64,000 nucleotides of DNA from Aquimarina spinulae (GTDB lineage: Bacteria > Bacteroidota > Bacteroidia > Flavobacteriales > Flavobacteriaceae), in NCBI RefSeq assembly GCF_943373825.1, contig NZ_CALSBP010000002.1, positions 919,501 to 983,500 on the forward strand. The letters run 5' to 3'. The position numbers were made by a program, and so were the translations under genes. Position 1 is the stretch's first letter, and each line of letters begins with the position of its first letter. Positions 27,263 to 36,194 of this stretch are shown here, piece after piece. The notes under the pieces are model-generated. The model was not told where the DNA came from. It did no database searches and saw only the letters and a program-made list of their open reading frames with translations.

Positions 27263-28357
27263 ATGCAAATAAAAGAGGTTATACAGCATCTTGAAACTTT
27301 AGCTCCAATCACATACGCAGAGGATTTTGATAATGTTGGTTTATTGGTTGGTAGTCGCGAAACTGTAGTAACGGGGATTCTGGTAACCCTGGATACTCTC
27401 GAAAACATAGTAGATGAAGCAATAGAAAACAACTGTAATCTCATTATAAGTTTTCACCCCATCGTATTTAAGGGACTCAAAAAATTTAATGGCAGTAACT
27501 ATGTAGAGCGAGTAGTAATGAAAGCTATTAAAAATGATATTGCTATTTTTGCTATTCATACAGCTCTAGACAATGCAATACACGGGGTAAATAATATGAT
27601 ATGTGAGCAGTTAGGACTTCTGAATCGCAAAATTCTTATCCCGCAAAGCGGAAATATAAAGAAATTAGTCACCTTCGCTCCTACTGCTGAAGCTGACGTA
27701 TTACGCAACAAATTATTCGAAGCCGGAGCAGGAAGCATTGGTAATTACGACAATTGTAGTTTTTCTTCTGAAGGAACAGGAACATTTAGAGCCTCTGATA
27801 CTGCAAACCCCTCAATTGGTGAAATCGGAAAAACACATCACGAAAAAGAAACTCAGATTCAAGTTACATACCCCAAACATTGTGAAGGTAAAATCCTTAA
27901 AACTCTTTTTGAAAATCATTCTTATGAAGAAGTAGCCTATGAAATTACCACTCTTGAAAATAAAAATCAAAATATTGGGATGGGTATGATTGGGGAGCTG
28001 CCAAACCCGGTAGAAGAGCTTGAGTTTTTAAAACACATCAAAAATATTTTCAAAACCGGATGTGTACGACACTCGGCATTACTAAACAAACCTATCAAAA
28101 AAGTAGCTGTTCTTGGTGGTAGCGGTAGTTTCGCTATTGCTAATGCACATCGAGCAGGCGCAGATATTTTTATCACTTCAGACCTAAAATATCATCAATT
28201 TTATGAAGCCGAAGGAAGGCTAATATTAGCCGATATTGGTCACTATGAGAGCGAACAATACACAAAAAACTTAATTGTTAGTTATCTTAGAAAAAAAATC
28301 AGTAATTTTGCAATCATTTTATCGGATAAAAACACCAATCCTATTCAATACATATAA
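27263..28357 (+). CDS. Nif3-like dinuclear metal center protein (YbgI/YqfO family)
   Basis: A 364-residue protein of the YqfO type. The Nif3 core is split, as is usual in the long form, by an inserted PII-like domain (about 130-230). Metal ligands are visible: FHPIVFKG and IHTALDNA in the first half, and DLKYHQFYEA and DIGHYESEQ in the second. The ATG at 27263 (MQIKEVIQHLETLAP) is used because the upstream start adds 16 unlikely residues. Sometimes called GTP cyclohydrolase I type 2; the true activity is unsettled. The next gene starts 3 bp after it. Confidence 0.9.
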   Translation: MQIKEVIQHLETLAPITYAEDFDNVGLLVGSRETVVTGILVTLDTLENIVDEAIENNCNLIISFHPIVFKGLKKFNGSNYVERVVMKAIKNDIAIFAIHTALDNAIHGVNNMICEQLGLLNRKILIPQSGNIKKLVTFAPTAEADVLRNKLFEAGAGSIGNYDNCSFSSEGTGTFRASDTANPSIGEIGKTHHEKETQIQVTYPKHCEGKILKTLFENHSYEEVAYEITTLENKNQNIGMGMIGELPNPVEELEFLKHIKNIFKTGCVRHSALLNKPIKKVAVLGGSGSFAIANAHRAGADIFITSDLKYHQFYEAEGRLILADIGHYESEQYTKNLIVSYLRKKISNFAIILSDKNTNPIQYI

Positions 28358-28360
28358 AAT

Positions 28361-29137
28361 ATGGCAAAGAAAGAAGTTACTGTTGAGCAAAAATTAAGAG
28401 CACTATATGACTTGCAATTAATAGACTCTAGAGTTGATGAGATCAGAAACGTACGCGGAGAATTACCTTTAGAGGTTGAAGATCTTGAAGATGAAGTAGC
28501 CGGATTAAACAAAAGATTAGAAAAGCTAAACAATGATCTTGAAACTATCGCCGAAGGTATTAGTAACAAGAAAAACCTAATTGAAGAAGCTAAAGCACTA
28601 ATCAAAAAATACGGAGAGCAACAAAAAAATGTTCGTAATAATCGCGAATACAATTCACTTAGTAAAGAAATTGAATTCCAGGAATTAGAAATTCAATTAG
28701 CAGAAAAGCATATCAAGGAACATAAAGCTCAGATTGTTCAAAAAAATGAGATCATCGATCAGACCAAAACAAAACTTGGAGAGCGTAACTCTCACCTTTC
28801 TCACAAAAAAGGAGAACTTGATGCTATTTTAGCTGAAACTGAAAAAGAAGAGCAAGCTTTAATCTCTAAGTCTGAAGATTACCAAAAAGAGATCGAAGAA
28901 CGTTTGATCAATGCCTACAAAAGAATACGTAGTAATGTAAAAAACGGACTTGCTGTTGTACCAATTGAACGCGGTGCTTCTGGAGGATCATTCTTTACCA
29001 TTCCGCCACAAGTACAGATGGAAATTGCTTCTCGCAAGAAAATCATCACAGATGAACACAGTGGCCGAATTTTAGTCGACCAAGAACTTGCAAAAGAAGA
29101 AAAAGAAAAAATGAATGCACTTTTTGCAAAACTATAA
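28361..29137 (+). CDS. coiled-coil protein with cysteine-less zf-RING_7/C4 zinc-ribbon region
   Basis: A 258-residue protein: a long antiparallel coiled coil (about 10-185) and a C-terminal zinc-ribbon-like region (about 190-245). Family members carry CGGC and CxxC zinc ligands, but here those places read SGGS (in ASGGSFFTIPPQVQMEIAS) and DEHS (in IITDEHSGRILVD). All four Cys are replaced and no Cys is left in that region, so it should not bind zinc this way. The family is linked to nucleic-acid binding; function is uncertain. It is likely co-transcribed with the Nif3-like gene 3 bp upstream, a pairing common in this phylum. Confidence 0.85.
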   Translation: MAKKEVTVEQKLRALYDLQLIDSRVDEIRNVRGELPLEVEDLEDEVAGLNKRLEKLNNDLETIAEGISNKKNLIEEAKALIKKYGEQQKNVRNNREYNSLSKEIEFQELEIQLAEKHIKEHKAQIVQKNEIIDQTKTKLGERNSHLSHKKGELDAILAETEKEEQALISKSEDYQKEIEERLINAYKRIRSNVKNGLAVVPIERGASGGSFFTIPPQVQMEIASRKKIITDEHSGRILVDQELAKEEKEKMNALFAKL

Positions 29138-29160
29138 TAAATAATAGTTAAACAACATAG

Positions 29161-29186
29161 AGCCTCAGTTTTACTGAGGCTTTTTT
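29161..29186 (+). terminator. Rho-independent terminator
   Basis: AGCCTCAGT/ACTGAGGCT with a three-base loop and six T. It ends the Nif3-zinc-ribbon transcript only 13 bp before the next start codon. Confidence 0.85.
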
Positions 29187-29199
29187 GATTGCACAAACA

Positions 29200-30438
29200 A
29201 TGAATCACATCCTCATCATAGGCTTTGTTTGGCCAGAACCCAATTCTTCGGCAGCAGGAAGCAGAATGATGCAGCTTATAGCACTATTCGAGGCTCAAAA
29301 CTGGGGGATCACCTTTGCCAGCCCTGCAGCAGAAACAGAGCATATGGTAAATCTCGAAAACACAAATATCACTAAAGCAACAATAGAGCTTAACAATTCT
29401 AGTTTTGATGATTTTATCAAAAAACTACAACCAGACATAGTGATGTTTGATCGATTTATGACTGAAGAACAGTTCGGATGGAGAGTCACAAAATATTGCC
29501 CTAATGCTTTAAAAATATTAAACACAGAAGACCTACATAGTCTTAGAAAAACCCGACAAGAATCATTTAAAAGAAATACAACTTTTAACAACAACGCTCT
29601 TTTATGTGGCGACATTACAAAACGAGAGATTGCAAGTATATATCGATGCGATCTATCCCTAATTATTTCTGATTTTGAAATAAAGCTTCTTAAGGAGATC
29701 TTTAAAATAAATGAAGACTTATTATTCTATTTACCTTTTCTACTTGACCCCATTACTGCAGACATAAAAAAAACATGGCCAGAGCACAAAAACAGAAAAC
29801 ACTTTGTTACTATAGGAAATTTTCGCCATGAACCAAATTGGAATAGCGTGTTATACCTTAAAGAAGTCATTTGGCCATTAATTAGAAAAGAGCTTCCAGA
29901 AGCAGAATTGCATATCTACGGATCATACCCCCCTCCTAAAGCAACACAGCTACACAATCCAGAAGAAGGATTTTACATTAAAGGATGGGCAAAAAGTGCA
30001 ACAGAAATAATGTCGAAAGCTCGTGTTTGCCTTGCCCCTTTACGATTTGGAGCAGGAATTAAAGGAAAACTCGCAGAGGCCATGCTTTGTGGCACACCAA
30101 GCGTAACCACCTCTATCGGAGCAGAAGGAATGCTCGATGAAGAAGCCGATTGGAACGGTTTTGTTATCGATGACCCTTCAAAATTTGCCAAAGCAGCCAT
30201 AAGATTATATAATAACGAAAGCCTCTGGCAACAATCACAACAAAACGGAATAGAGATTACAAACACACGGTTTCAGAAAAAAAAGTTCTGCACCCCATTT
30301 CTCGATCAGATTTCTAAACTTCAAAAAAACCTTAATAAACATCGTGCCAAAAACTTTATCGGTAGCATACTACAGCATCATACGCTACGAAGCACCGAAT
30401 TTATGTCTAGATGGATAGAAGAAAAAAACAAAGCCTAG
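29200..30438 (+). CDS. glycosyltransferase, GT4-like
   Basis: A 412-residue cytoplasmic enzyme with a GT-B fold. The N-terminal Rossmann half begins HILIIGFVWPEPNSSAAGSR, and the C-terminal half has KHFVTIGNFRHEPNWNSV and the donor-sugar region LAPLRFGAGIKGKLAEAMLC then GTPSVTT. The ATG at 29200 is preferred over a TTG at 29185 that lies inside the terminator of the preceding gene. Acceptor and donor are unknown. No other glycan gene is nearby, so it is an isolated transferase. Confidence 0.85.
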   Translation: MNHILIIGFVWPEPNSSAAGSRMMQLIALFEAQNWGITFASPAAETEHMVNLENTNITKATIELNNSSFDDFIKKLQPDIVMFDRFMTEEQFGWRVTKYCPNALKILNTEDLHSLRKTRQESFKRNTTFNNNALLCGDITKREIASIYRCDLSLIISDFEIKLLKEIFKINEDLLFYLPFLLDPITADIKKTWPEHKNRKHFVTIGNFRHEPNWNSVLYLKEVIWPLIRKELPEAELHIYGSYPPPKATQLHNPEEGFYIKGWAKSATEIMSKARVCLAPLRFGAGIKGKLAEAMLCGTPSVTTSIGAEGMLDEEADWNGFVIDDPSKFAKAAIRLYNNESLWQQSQQNGIEITNTRFQKKKFCTPFLDQISKLQKNLNKHRAKNFIGSILQHHTLRSTEFMSRWIEEKNKA

Positions 30439-30500
30439 TGAGCTCGCATTATAAAACAACACTATCTCAATAACCCACTGTAAATCAATTAGTAAAATTG

Positions 30501-30526
30501 AAAAACAGGGGAAATCCCCCTTTTAT
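30501..30526 (+). terminator. Possible terminator after the glycosyltransferase gene
   Basis: AAAA..GGGG, loop AAAT, CCCC..TTTT forms a short GC-rich hairpin with a T run, about 65 bp after the stop. I see nothing else of note in the remaining 30439-30675 spacer. Confidence 0.4.
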
Positions 30527-30675
30527 TAGAATAAAAATATCTCTAATTTTACTTTACCAACAAAATTAATTTTAGGAGGAATCAGAAAATCCTTTAATAG
30601 AGTACGAACACAACTAGTACTGGCTTCTATTACTATATAGATTTAATCGGAAACTAGTACAAATCTTAAAACCTT

Positions 30676-31155
30676 ATGAAAAAATTCACACTAACCATCC
30701 TGACAAGTTTTATGTTACTATTGTTCTCATCTTGCGAAAAAGAAGTTAACACTACAATCGAAACTCAGGAAGCAATTACCCAGGAAGATATCACTGGAAT
30801 CAAGAGATCCGAAATACCTGATGATATTAAACTTGATTATCACGAAAAATATGGTGTTATACGAGCAGATGAATACCCTATGGAGCGTAGAGGTACAGAA
30901 ATTACCTTAGAAACATTTTTAGAAAAAGCAAATCTCAAAAAAGATGATTTTGCTGATTACAGAATCACCGAAAGACAATTTTCTGGAATTGGACTAGCCG
31001 AACATCGAATAAACAGGGAAGTAATTCAGGTACATCACGAATATAAAAACGAACCTGTAACTGTTTTTGAAGGAGTTACACATGAAGGCAAAAGAGTAAC
31101 AATAATCATCATTATTATCTGTTCTAATGGGCTTGTTATTGTAATTATTCTCTAA
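30676..31155 (+). CDS. lipoprotein of unknown function with Ile-rich hydrophobic C-terminus
   Basis: A 159-residue protein with a lipoprotein signal (TSFMLLLFSSC; Cys about 20), then a charged, acidic mature domain with no recognised family. It ends in a run of hydrophobic residues (RVTIIIIIICSNGLVIVIIL) that could be a membrane tail or a final strand. The gene is alone, converging on rpsT over a shared terminator. The start and lipobox are convincing; the function is not known. Confidence 0.7.
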   Translation: MKKFTLTILTSFMLLLFSSCEKEVNTTIETQEAITQEDITGIKRSEIPDDIKLDYHEKYGVIRADEYPMERRGTEITLETFLEKANLKKDDFADYRITERQFSGIGLAEHRINREVIQVHHEYKNEPVTVFEGVTHEGKRVTIIIIIICSNGLVIVIIL

Positions 31156-31183
31156 ACTTCTAAAAACAATAATTCCAAAATAA

Positions 31184-31223
31184 AAAATCAGGAGTTATAC
31201 CATGACGTATCACTCCTGATTTT
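31184..31223. terminator. Bidirectional Rho-independent terminator
   Basis: AAAATCAGGAGT (31184-31195) pairs with ACTCCTGATTTT (31212-31223). It lies between the convergent lipoprotein gene and rpsT. Confidence 0.82.
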
Positions 31224-31248
31224 AATATTATAATAAAAGTACTGCTAC

Positions 31249-31497
31249 TTAAAGTGCAGCTACGTGTTTTGCTAATTGTGATTTCAAGTTAGCAGCTTTA
31301 TTCTTATGAATAACATTATTCTTAGCTAACTTATCAAGCATAGAAACAACCGTAGGAAACAAAGTCTCTGCTTCTTTTTTATCAGACTCACGTAATTTTT
31401 TTATAGCATTACGTGTAGTTTTATGCTGATACCTGTTTCTAAGACGTTTTGCCTCGTTACTTCTGATTCTTTTTAATGCTGACTTATGATTTGCCAT
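31249..31497 (-). CDS. rpsT: 30S ribosomal protein S20
   Basis: S20 (82 residues), a basic three-helix protein binding 16S rRNA. The start [20 protein letters not shown] and the end [19 protein letters not shown] are characteristic. It lies just downstream of two tRNA-Glu genes on the same strand. Confidence 0.96.
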   Translation of the reverse strand: MANHKSALKRIRSNEAKRLRNRYQHKTTRNAIKKLRESDKKEAETLFPTVVSMLDKLAKNNVIHKNKAANLKSQLAKHVAAL

Positions 31498-31531
31498 CTC
31501 TCTTCTATTAAATTTCTTACTATAAAATTTG

Positions 31532-31603
31532 TAGCCCGTAGGGGAATCGAACCCCTCTTACCAGGATGAAAACCTGGCGTCCTAGCCGATAGACGAACGG
31601 GCC
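31532..31603 (-). tRNA. tRNA-Glu (anticodon TTC)
   Basis: A 72-nt cloverleaf: acceptor GGCCCGT with ACGGGCT (one G-U pair) and discriminator A; anticodon stem CCAGG/CCTGG around loop TTTTCAT; T arm AGGGG-TTCGATT-CCCCT. The 3' CCA is not encoded. Identical in sequence to the copy at 31671-31742. Confidence 0.95.
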
Positions 31604-31670
31604 ATTTTCCCTTTTCAAGGATTGCAAATTTATAGCTTTCACTTTAAATTTGCAATTAATTTCATTATTG

Positions 31671-31742
31671 TAGCCCGTAGGGGAATCGAACCCCTCTTAC
31701 CAGGATGAAAACCTGGCGTCCTAGCCGATAGACGAACGGGCC
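31671..31742 (-). tRNA. tRNA-Glu (anticodon TTC), second copy
   Basis: Same 72-nt sequence as the copy at 31532-31603, separated from it by 67 bp. Both are upstream of rpsT on the minus strand and probably share a precursor. Confidence 0.95.
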
Positions 31743-31819
31743 ATGTTGTCTAATTGCGGATGCAAAAATACAACTATTTTTTAATGCTGCAAGTGTTATT
31801 TTATTTTTTTCTAAAACCC

Positions 31820-33298
31820 TTAATAAGCCTTAGCAAATAACACTCTCATTTTTGATGGATTATCACTATAAACACAGCTCCCCTCCTCTTCTTTTGCATC
31901 AAAAGGAATACATCGTATTGTAGCTTTAGTAAGCTCCTTTATCTTTTGCTCTGTCTCTACAGAACCATCCCAATGTGCCGAAATAAACCCTCCTTTATTC
32001 TCTAAAACATCTTTAAACTCATCAAAAGAATTTACCTCTGTGATATGTTCATCCCTATATTGAGTTGCTTTTTGATGCAAACTTTCCTGAATCTCTACAA
32101 GTAACGACTCTATGGTTGCAACAACTTCATCTTTAGCAACAAATTGTTTTGTTAGTGTATCACGGCGAGCAAGTTCTACAGTTCCTTTTTCTAAATCCTT
32201 AGGCCCAATTGCAATCCTAAGAGGAACCCCTTGTAGCTCATACTGAGCAAATTTAGCTCCAGGCCTATGCGTATCTCTATTATCAAACTTGACAGAAACT
32301 CCTTTAGATCTTAAATCAGCAACCAACTCATTAGCAACTTTAGAAATTTGATTTAATTGTTCTTCTCCTTTATATATAGGAACAATTACCACTTGAATAG
32401 GAGCCAAATTAGGAGGTAAAACCAAACCATTATCATCGCTATGAGTCATAATTAAAGCACCCATCAAACGAGTCGAAACTCCCCATGAAGTAGCCCATAC
32501 GTAGTCTAATTTACCTTCTTTTGACGTAAATTTTACATCAAATGCTTTTGCAAAATTCTGTCCTAGAAAGTGCGAAGTACCAGCCTGCAAAGCTTTTCCA
32601 TCTTGCATTAGCGCTTCAATACAATATGTATCTTCTGCTCCAGCAAAACGCTCACTCTCTGTTTTTCTTCCTCTTATCACAGGAATAGCCATAAATTGCT
32701 CTGCAAAATCCGCATATACATTATTCATTTGCTCTGTCTCAGCAATTGCTTCTTGTCTTGTAGCATGAGCCGTATGCCCTTCTTGCCATAAAAACTCTGC
32801 AGTTCGAAGAAATAGCCTGGTACGCATTTCCCATCGCACTACATTAGCCCATTGATTTACTAACAAAGGTAAATCTCTATATGATTGTATCCATCCTTTA
32901 TATGTATTCCAAATAATAGCTTCAGAAGTTGGGCGTACAATCAACTCTTCTTCTAACTTAGCTTTAGGATCCACGATAAGCTTAGAACTATCTTCTGGGT
33001 CGGTTTTTAATCTATAATGAGTAACTACTGCGCATTCTTTAGCAAACCCTTCTGCATTTTTTTCTTCTGCTTCGAATAAACTTTTAGGTACAAATAATGG
33101 AAAATACGCATTTTGATGCCCCGTTTCTTTAAATTTTTTATCTAATTCTGCCTGCATTTTTTCCCAAATAGCATACCCATACGGCTTAATCACCATACAC
33201 CCTCTTACTGCCGAATTCTCGGCCAGGTCGGCCTTAACGACTAATTCGTTATACCATTTTGAATAATCTTCACTACGCTTTGTTAAATTCTTACTCAT
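31820..33298 (-). CDS. proS: proline--tRNA ligase (eukaryote/archaea-like form)
   Basis: ProRS (492 residues), class II. It lacks the bacterial INS editing domain between motifs 2 and 3, so this is the short eukaryote/archaea-like type. Visible are motif 1 ([20 protein letters not shown]), the proline/ATP region ([20 protein letters not shown]), motif 2 ([20 protein letters not shown]), [14 protein letters not shown], the HGXX anticodon region, and a zinc-type C-terminal domain without its cysteine set. Cytoplasmic. It is read away from the low-complexity lipoprotein gene at 33398. Confidence 0.94.
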   Translation of the reverse strand: MSKNLTKRSEDYSKWYNELVVKADLAENSAVRGCMVIKPYGYAIWEKMQAELDKKFKETGHQNAYFPLFVPKSLFEAEEKNAEGFAKECAVVTHYRLKTDPEDSSKLIVDPKAKLEEELIVRPTSEAIIWNTYKGWIQSYRDLPLLVNQWANVVRWEMRTRLFLRTAEFLWQEGHTAHATRQEAIAETEQMNNVYADFAEQFMAIPVIRGRKTESERFAGAEDTYCIEALMQDGKALQAGTSHFLGQNFAKAFDVKFTSKEGKLDYVWATSWGVSTRLMGALIMTHSDDNGLVLPPNLAPIQVVIVPIYKGEEQLNQISKVANELVADLRSKGVSVKFDNRDTHRPGAKFAQYELQGVPLRIAIGPKDLEKGTVELARRDTLTKQFVAKDEVVATIESLLVEIQESLHQKATQYRDEHITEVNSFDEFKDVLENKGGFISAHWDGSVETEQKIKELTKATIRCIPFDAKEEEGSCVYSDNPSKMRVLFAKAY

Positions 33299-33397
33299 AA
33301 ACTCCTATTTGGCACAAATGTTGTGGCTCTGTTAAATATAATTTAGTTAACGCAAAACTAACTAAATTTGTAATGTTCAACAATAAAATAAGAAGAT

Positions 33398-34519
33398 ATG
33401 CGACTTAAAAATTATTTTCAGAGAAGTGGAGCTTTAGGTTTTTTACTTTTAGCAGCCATCCTTATGTTGACGTCTTGTGGTTCGTACGAATATACTCCAT
33501 ACAGAGATGGTATTTATAGCGACGCAGGAAGCCAAAAAAACATTGAGACCCCACCTAATAATACAGATGAAAAATCTAATTATTATTCTAGTTATTTTTC
33601 TGAAAAATCTGCACAAATCGATACCGCAATTGAGGAAGATGCAATTTTTACCGATATTGATTCTTATTCTAGCGAAGGTTATGATGCTGCAGATACTACT
33701 GCTACTGCATTAAATTATGAAGTTGGACAACCAGCATGGGGCAGCAATCCTACAGAAATCAGCGTTAATCTTTACAATACCGGTTGGAATGGATGGGGTT
33801 GGAATAACTGGGGCAATGGATGGGGATGGAATGGATGGTATGGCAATGGCTGGTACGGCAATGGATGGGGATGGAACGCCGGATGGGGATGGAATAGTCC
33901 TGGATGGGGATTTGGTTGGGGTAACCCTTACTGGTATGGTGGTTATTATTGCCCTCCTTACTATTATGGAGGTTATGCCGGATATTACCGCCCTTATTAC
34001 AATAGATATCCATACTATGGAAGATCTCGTTATAGAGCATACAACAGGAGTGCAAGAAACTCGTATGCTTATTCTACCAGAAGTCGCAGAGCATATAATA
34101 ATTCAAAATACAACACAAGGTCACGAAGATCTTCAACTTACAGCAGCAGAAGCAGACAAGGATACAGCAATAGAAGAGTTGATGCCGCAAGAAGAACACG
34201 ATCTTCAACAGACAACTATTATAACAGATCCAGATCTTCAAACAATACATATTCTCGTTCACGATCCTCTTCGGTAGGCAGAAGTAATTCAACAAGATAC
34301 ACTAGACCAGCAACAACGACAAGATCCAGAAGTAATTCTTCAACCAGAAGTAGAGGATACACTCCTCCGTCAAATAATTCTTCAAGAAGTAGAAGTTCTG
34401 GGTATTCAAGAAGTAGTGCGCCTCGTAGTAGTGGGTATTCACGATCAGGAAGCAGCAGCAGATCCAGAAGTAGCGGAAGTCGTAGTGGCAGCAGATCCAG
34501 AAGTCGCGGAAGAAATTAA
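33398..34519 (+). CDS. low-complexity lipoprotein: Trp/Gly/Asn-rich, Tyr-rich and Arg/Ser-rich segments
   Basis: A 373-residue predicted lipoprotein (LMLTSCGSYEY, Cys about 27). An acidic Ser-rich part (about 30-110) is followed by a Trp/Gly/Asn-rich stretch (about 128-185, units like NGWGWNGWYGNGW), then a Tyr/Pro-rich stretch (YYCPPYYYGGY), then about 170 residues dominated by Arg-Ser pairs up to the C-terminus (SRSGSRSRSRGRN). No catalytic motif. Similar proteins sit next to this porin type in other flavobacteria (established from memory, not searched). The cation-rich tail may bind LPS, polysaccharide or nucleic acid; that is inference. Confidence 0.8.
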   Translation: MRLKNYFQRSGALGFLLLAAILMLTSCGSYEYTPYRDGIYSDAGSQKNIETPPNNTDEKSNYYSSYFSEKSAQIDTAIEEDAIFTDIDSYSSEGYDAADTTATALNYEVGQPAWGSNPTEISVNLYNTGWNGWGWNNWGNGWGWNGWYGNGWYGNGWGWNAGWGWNSPGWGFGWGNPYWYGGYYCPPYYYGGYAGYYRPYYNRYPYYGRSRYRAYNRSARNSYAYSTRSRRAYNNSKYNTRSRRSSTYSSRSRQGYSNRRVDAARRTRSSTDNYYNRSRSSNNTYSRSRSSSVGRSNSTRYTRPATTTRSRSNSSTRSRGYTPPSNNSSRSRSSGYSRSSAPRSSGYSRSGSSSRSRSSGSRSGSRSRSRGRN

Positions 34520-34616
34520 AAAACTTAATTCAAACCATATAAACAATTGTTAGATAACTTTCCCGAATATCTTACTTATTTTTGAGGTATTCTGTAATTC
34601 AAAATTTAAAAAATTG

Positions 34617-36128
34617 ATGAAAAAGCTATTCTTATTCATAGGTATGCTATCTATGTCTTTTTTGAGTGCTCAAGATATTACTGATGCATTACGTTATTCA
34701 CAACAAGATATTCTTGGTACTGCACGCTACAGAGCCATGAGTGGTGCTTTTGGCGCCTTGGGAGGGGATTTATCGGCACTACAAATTAACCCAGCCGGGT
34801 CAGCCGTTTTTTTAAATTCTCATGGATCGGTCACCCTTTCTACAAGTCATATTGATAACGATGTAAACTACTCCGATCGTTTAACCAATCGTGATTCTAG
34901 AAATTTAAATTTTAATCAAGTAGGAGCCGTTTTTATTTTCGATCATTACAGTGATGATGCAATCATTAATAAACTTTCATTAGGGTTAGCGTATGATCAG
35001 ACTGCAAATAATGCTAATGAATTTAATGTTTTCGGGAGAAGTTCTAATTCTATCGACAACTTTTTTCTTGCCGAAGCACAAGGGCTGCCTCTGGATTTGA
35101 TTTCGAGAAGATCGGGAGAATCTATAGACCAGCTTTATAGTTTTCTTGGAGAATCTGAAGGGTATGCTGCTCAGCAAGCATTCCTAGGTCGTGAAGCTTT
35201 TGTTATAGAAGCAACTGATGTTGATAATCCCAATAACACTTCTTATTTTTCGAATATTGCACCTGGTGTTTTTGATCAGGAATACTATTATGAAAGTACA
35301 GGTTTAAATGGAAAATTCACCTTAAATGGAGGCGCACAAATTAATCAAGTTTTTTATGTAGGATTTAATATCAACTCTCATTTTATTAATTACGACAGAG
35401 TTACTGAGTTTTTTGAAGGAAATAACAATGCAGGCAGCAATGTTAATGAAGTAACATTTACCAATAAATTATCTACCACGGGTGGAGGGTTTTCTGCTCA
35501 AGTTGGAGGTATTGCCAAGGTATCTGAAATGATCCGCTTAGGAGCTTCTTTTGAATCTCCTACCTGGTACTATATTGAAGAAGAGACCACTCAGCGTCTG
35601 GAAACATTTAGCGATATAGATGGAAGATCCATTGTTGATCCCGATGTTATTAATGTTTTCCCAGAATATAAATTACGTACACCCGCAAAAGCCACAGGTA
35701 GTATTGCTGTATTATTTAAACAACATGGATTAATCAGTCTTGATTACTCTTACAAAGATTATTCTACAACAAAACTAAGCTCTGACGAAAACATTAGCTT
35801 CTCTAATCTAAACAGGGAAATTAATGACAATTTACAAGGTACCTCTAGTATAAGAATTGGTACCGAATGGAGAGTTGAAAACTGGAGCATTAGAGGTGGA
35901 TATCGTTTTGAAGAAAGCCCTTATAAAAATGATTTAATCCTTGGAGAAAAGACAGGGTATTCTCTTGGAACGGGGTATTCTTTTGGAAAATTTAAAATTG
36001 ACATTGCTTATGATTATAGTGAACAAGAACGTACCGAGCAATTTTATCCTAATTCTGGTTTTAATAATGCAGCTCTTGTAGATAGTCACATGCAAAATCT
36101 TACATTTACTTTTGGCATGAATTTCTAG
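34617..36128 (+). CDS. OmpP1/FadL/TodX-family outer membrane protein
   Basis: A 503-residue beta-barrel with a cleavable signal (MKKLFLFIGMLSMSFLSAQ). The N-terminal hatch sequence resembles the FadL/OmpP1 family (ARYRAMSGAFGALGGDLSAL followed by INPAG), and the rest alternates amphipathic strands to a C-terminal Phe (LTFTFGMNF). Family members pass hydrophobic compounds such as fatty acids or hydrocarbons through the outer membrane; the ligand is unknown. The ATG at 34617 is chosen over TTG at 34614. A -7-like TATTTTTG lies at 34577-34584. Confidence 0.88.
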   Translation: MKKLFLFIGMLSMSFLSAQDITDALRYSQQDILGTARYRAMSGAFGALGGDLSALQINPAGSAVFLNSHGSVTLSTSHIDNDVNYSDRLTNRDSRNLNFNQVGAVFIFDHYSDDAIINKLSLGLAYDQTANNANEFNVFGRSSNSIDNFFLAEAQGLPLDLISRRSGESIDQLYSFLGESEGYAAQQAFLGREAFVIEATDVDNPNNTSYFSNIAPGVFDQEYYYESTGLNGKFTLNGGAQINQVFYVGFNINSHFINYDRVTEFFEGNNNAGSNVNEVTFTNKLSTTGGGFSAQVGGIAKVSEMIRLGASFESPTWYYIEEETTQRLETFSDIDGRSIVDPDVINVFPEYKLRTPAKATGSIAVLFKQHGLISLDYSYKDYSTTKLSSDENISFSNLNREINDNLQGTSSIRIGTEWRVENWSIRGGYRFEESPYKNDLILGEKTGYSLGTGYSFGKFKIDIAYDYSEQERTEQFYPNSGFNNAALVDSHMQNLTFTFGMNF

Positions 36129-36142
36129 AATAATATTTACCA

Positions 36143-36184
36143 TACAAAAAAAACCGAGATCATAATATCTCGGTTTTTTTTGTA
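36143..36184. terminator. Bidirectional Rho-independent terminator
   Basis: TACAAAAAAAACCGAGAT pairs with ATCTCGGTTTTTTTTGTA (36143-36160 with 36167-36184) between the convergent porin and T9SS-cargo genes. Confidence 0.9.
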
Positions 36185-36194
36185 TAAAAGTATT

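Noticed and set aside
33717..34277. 186-codon frame overlapping the low-complexity lipoprotein
   Set aside because: It is a +1 reading of the same GGATGG and AGAAGT-rich repeats; the lipoprotein frame has the signal sequence and lipobox.
34614..34616. TTG as start of the porin gene
   Set aside because: An ATG follows directly and gives the same signal peptide without an extra Met.
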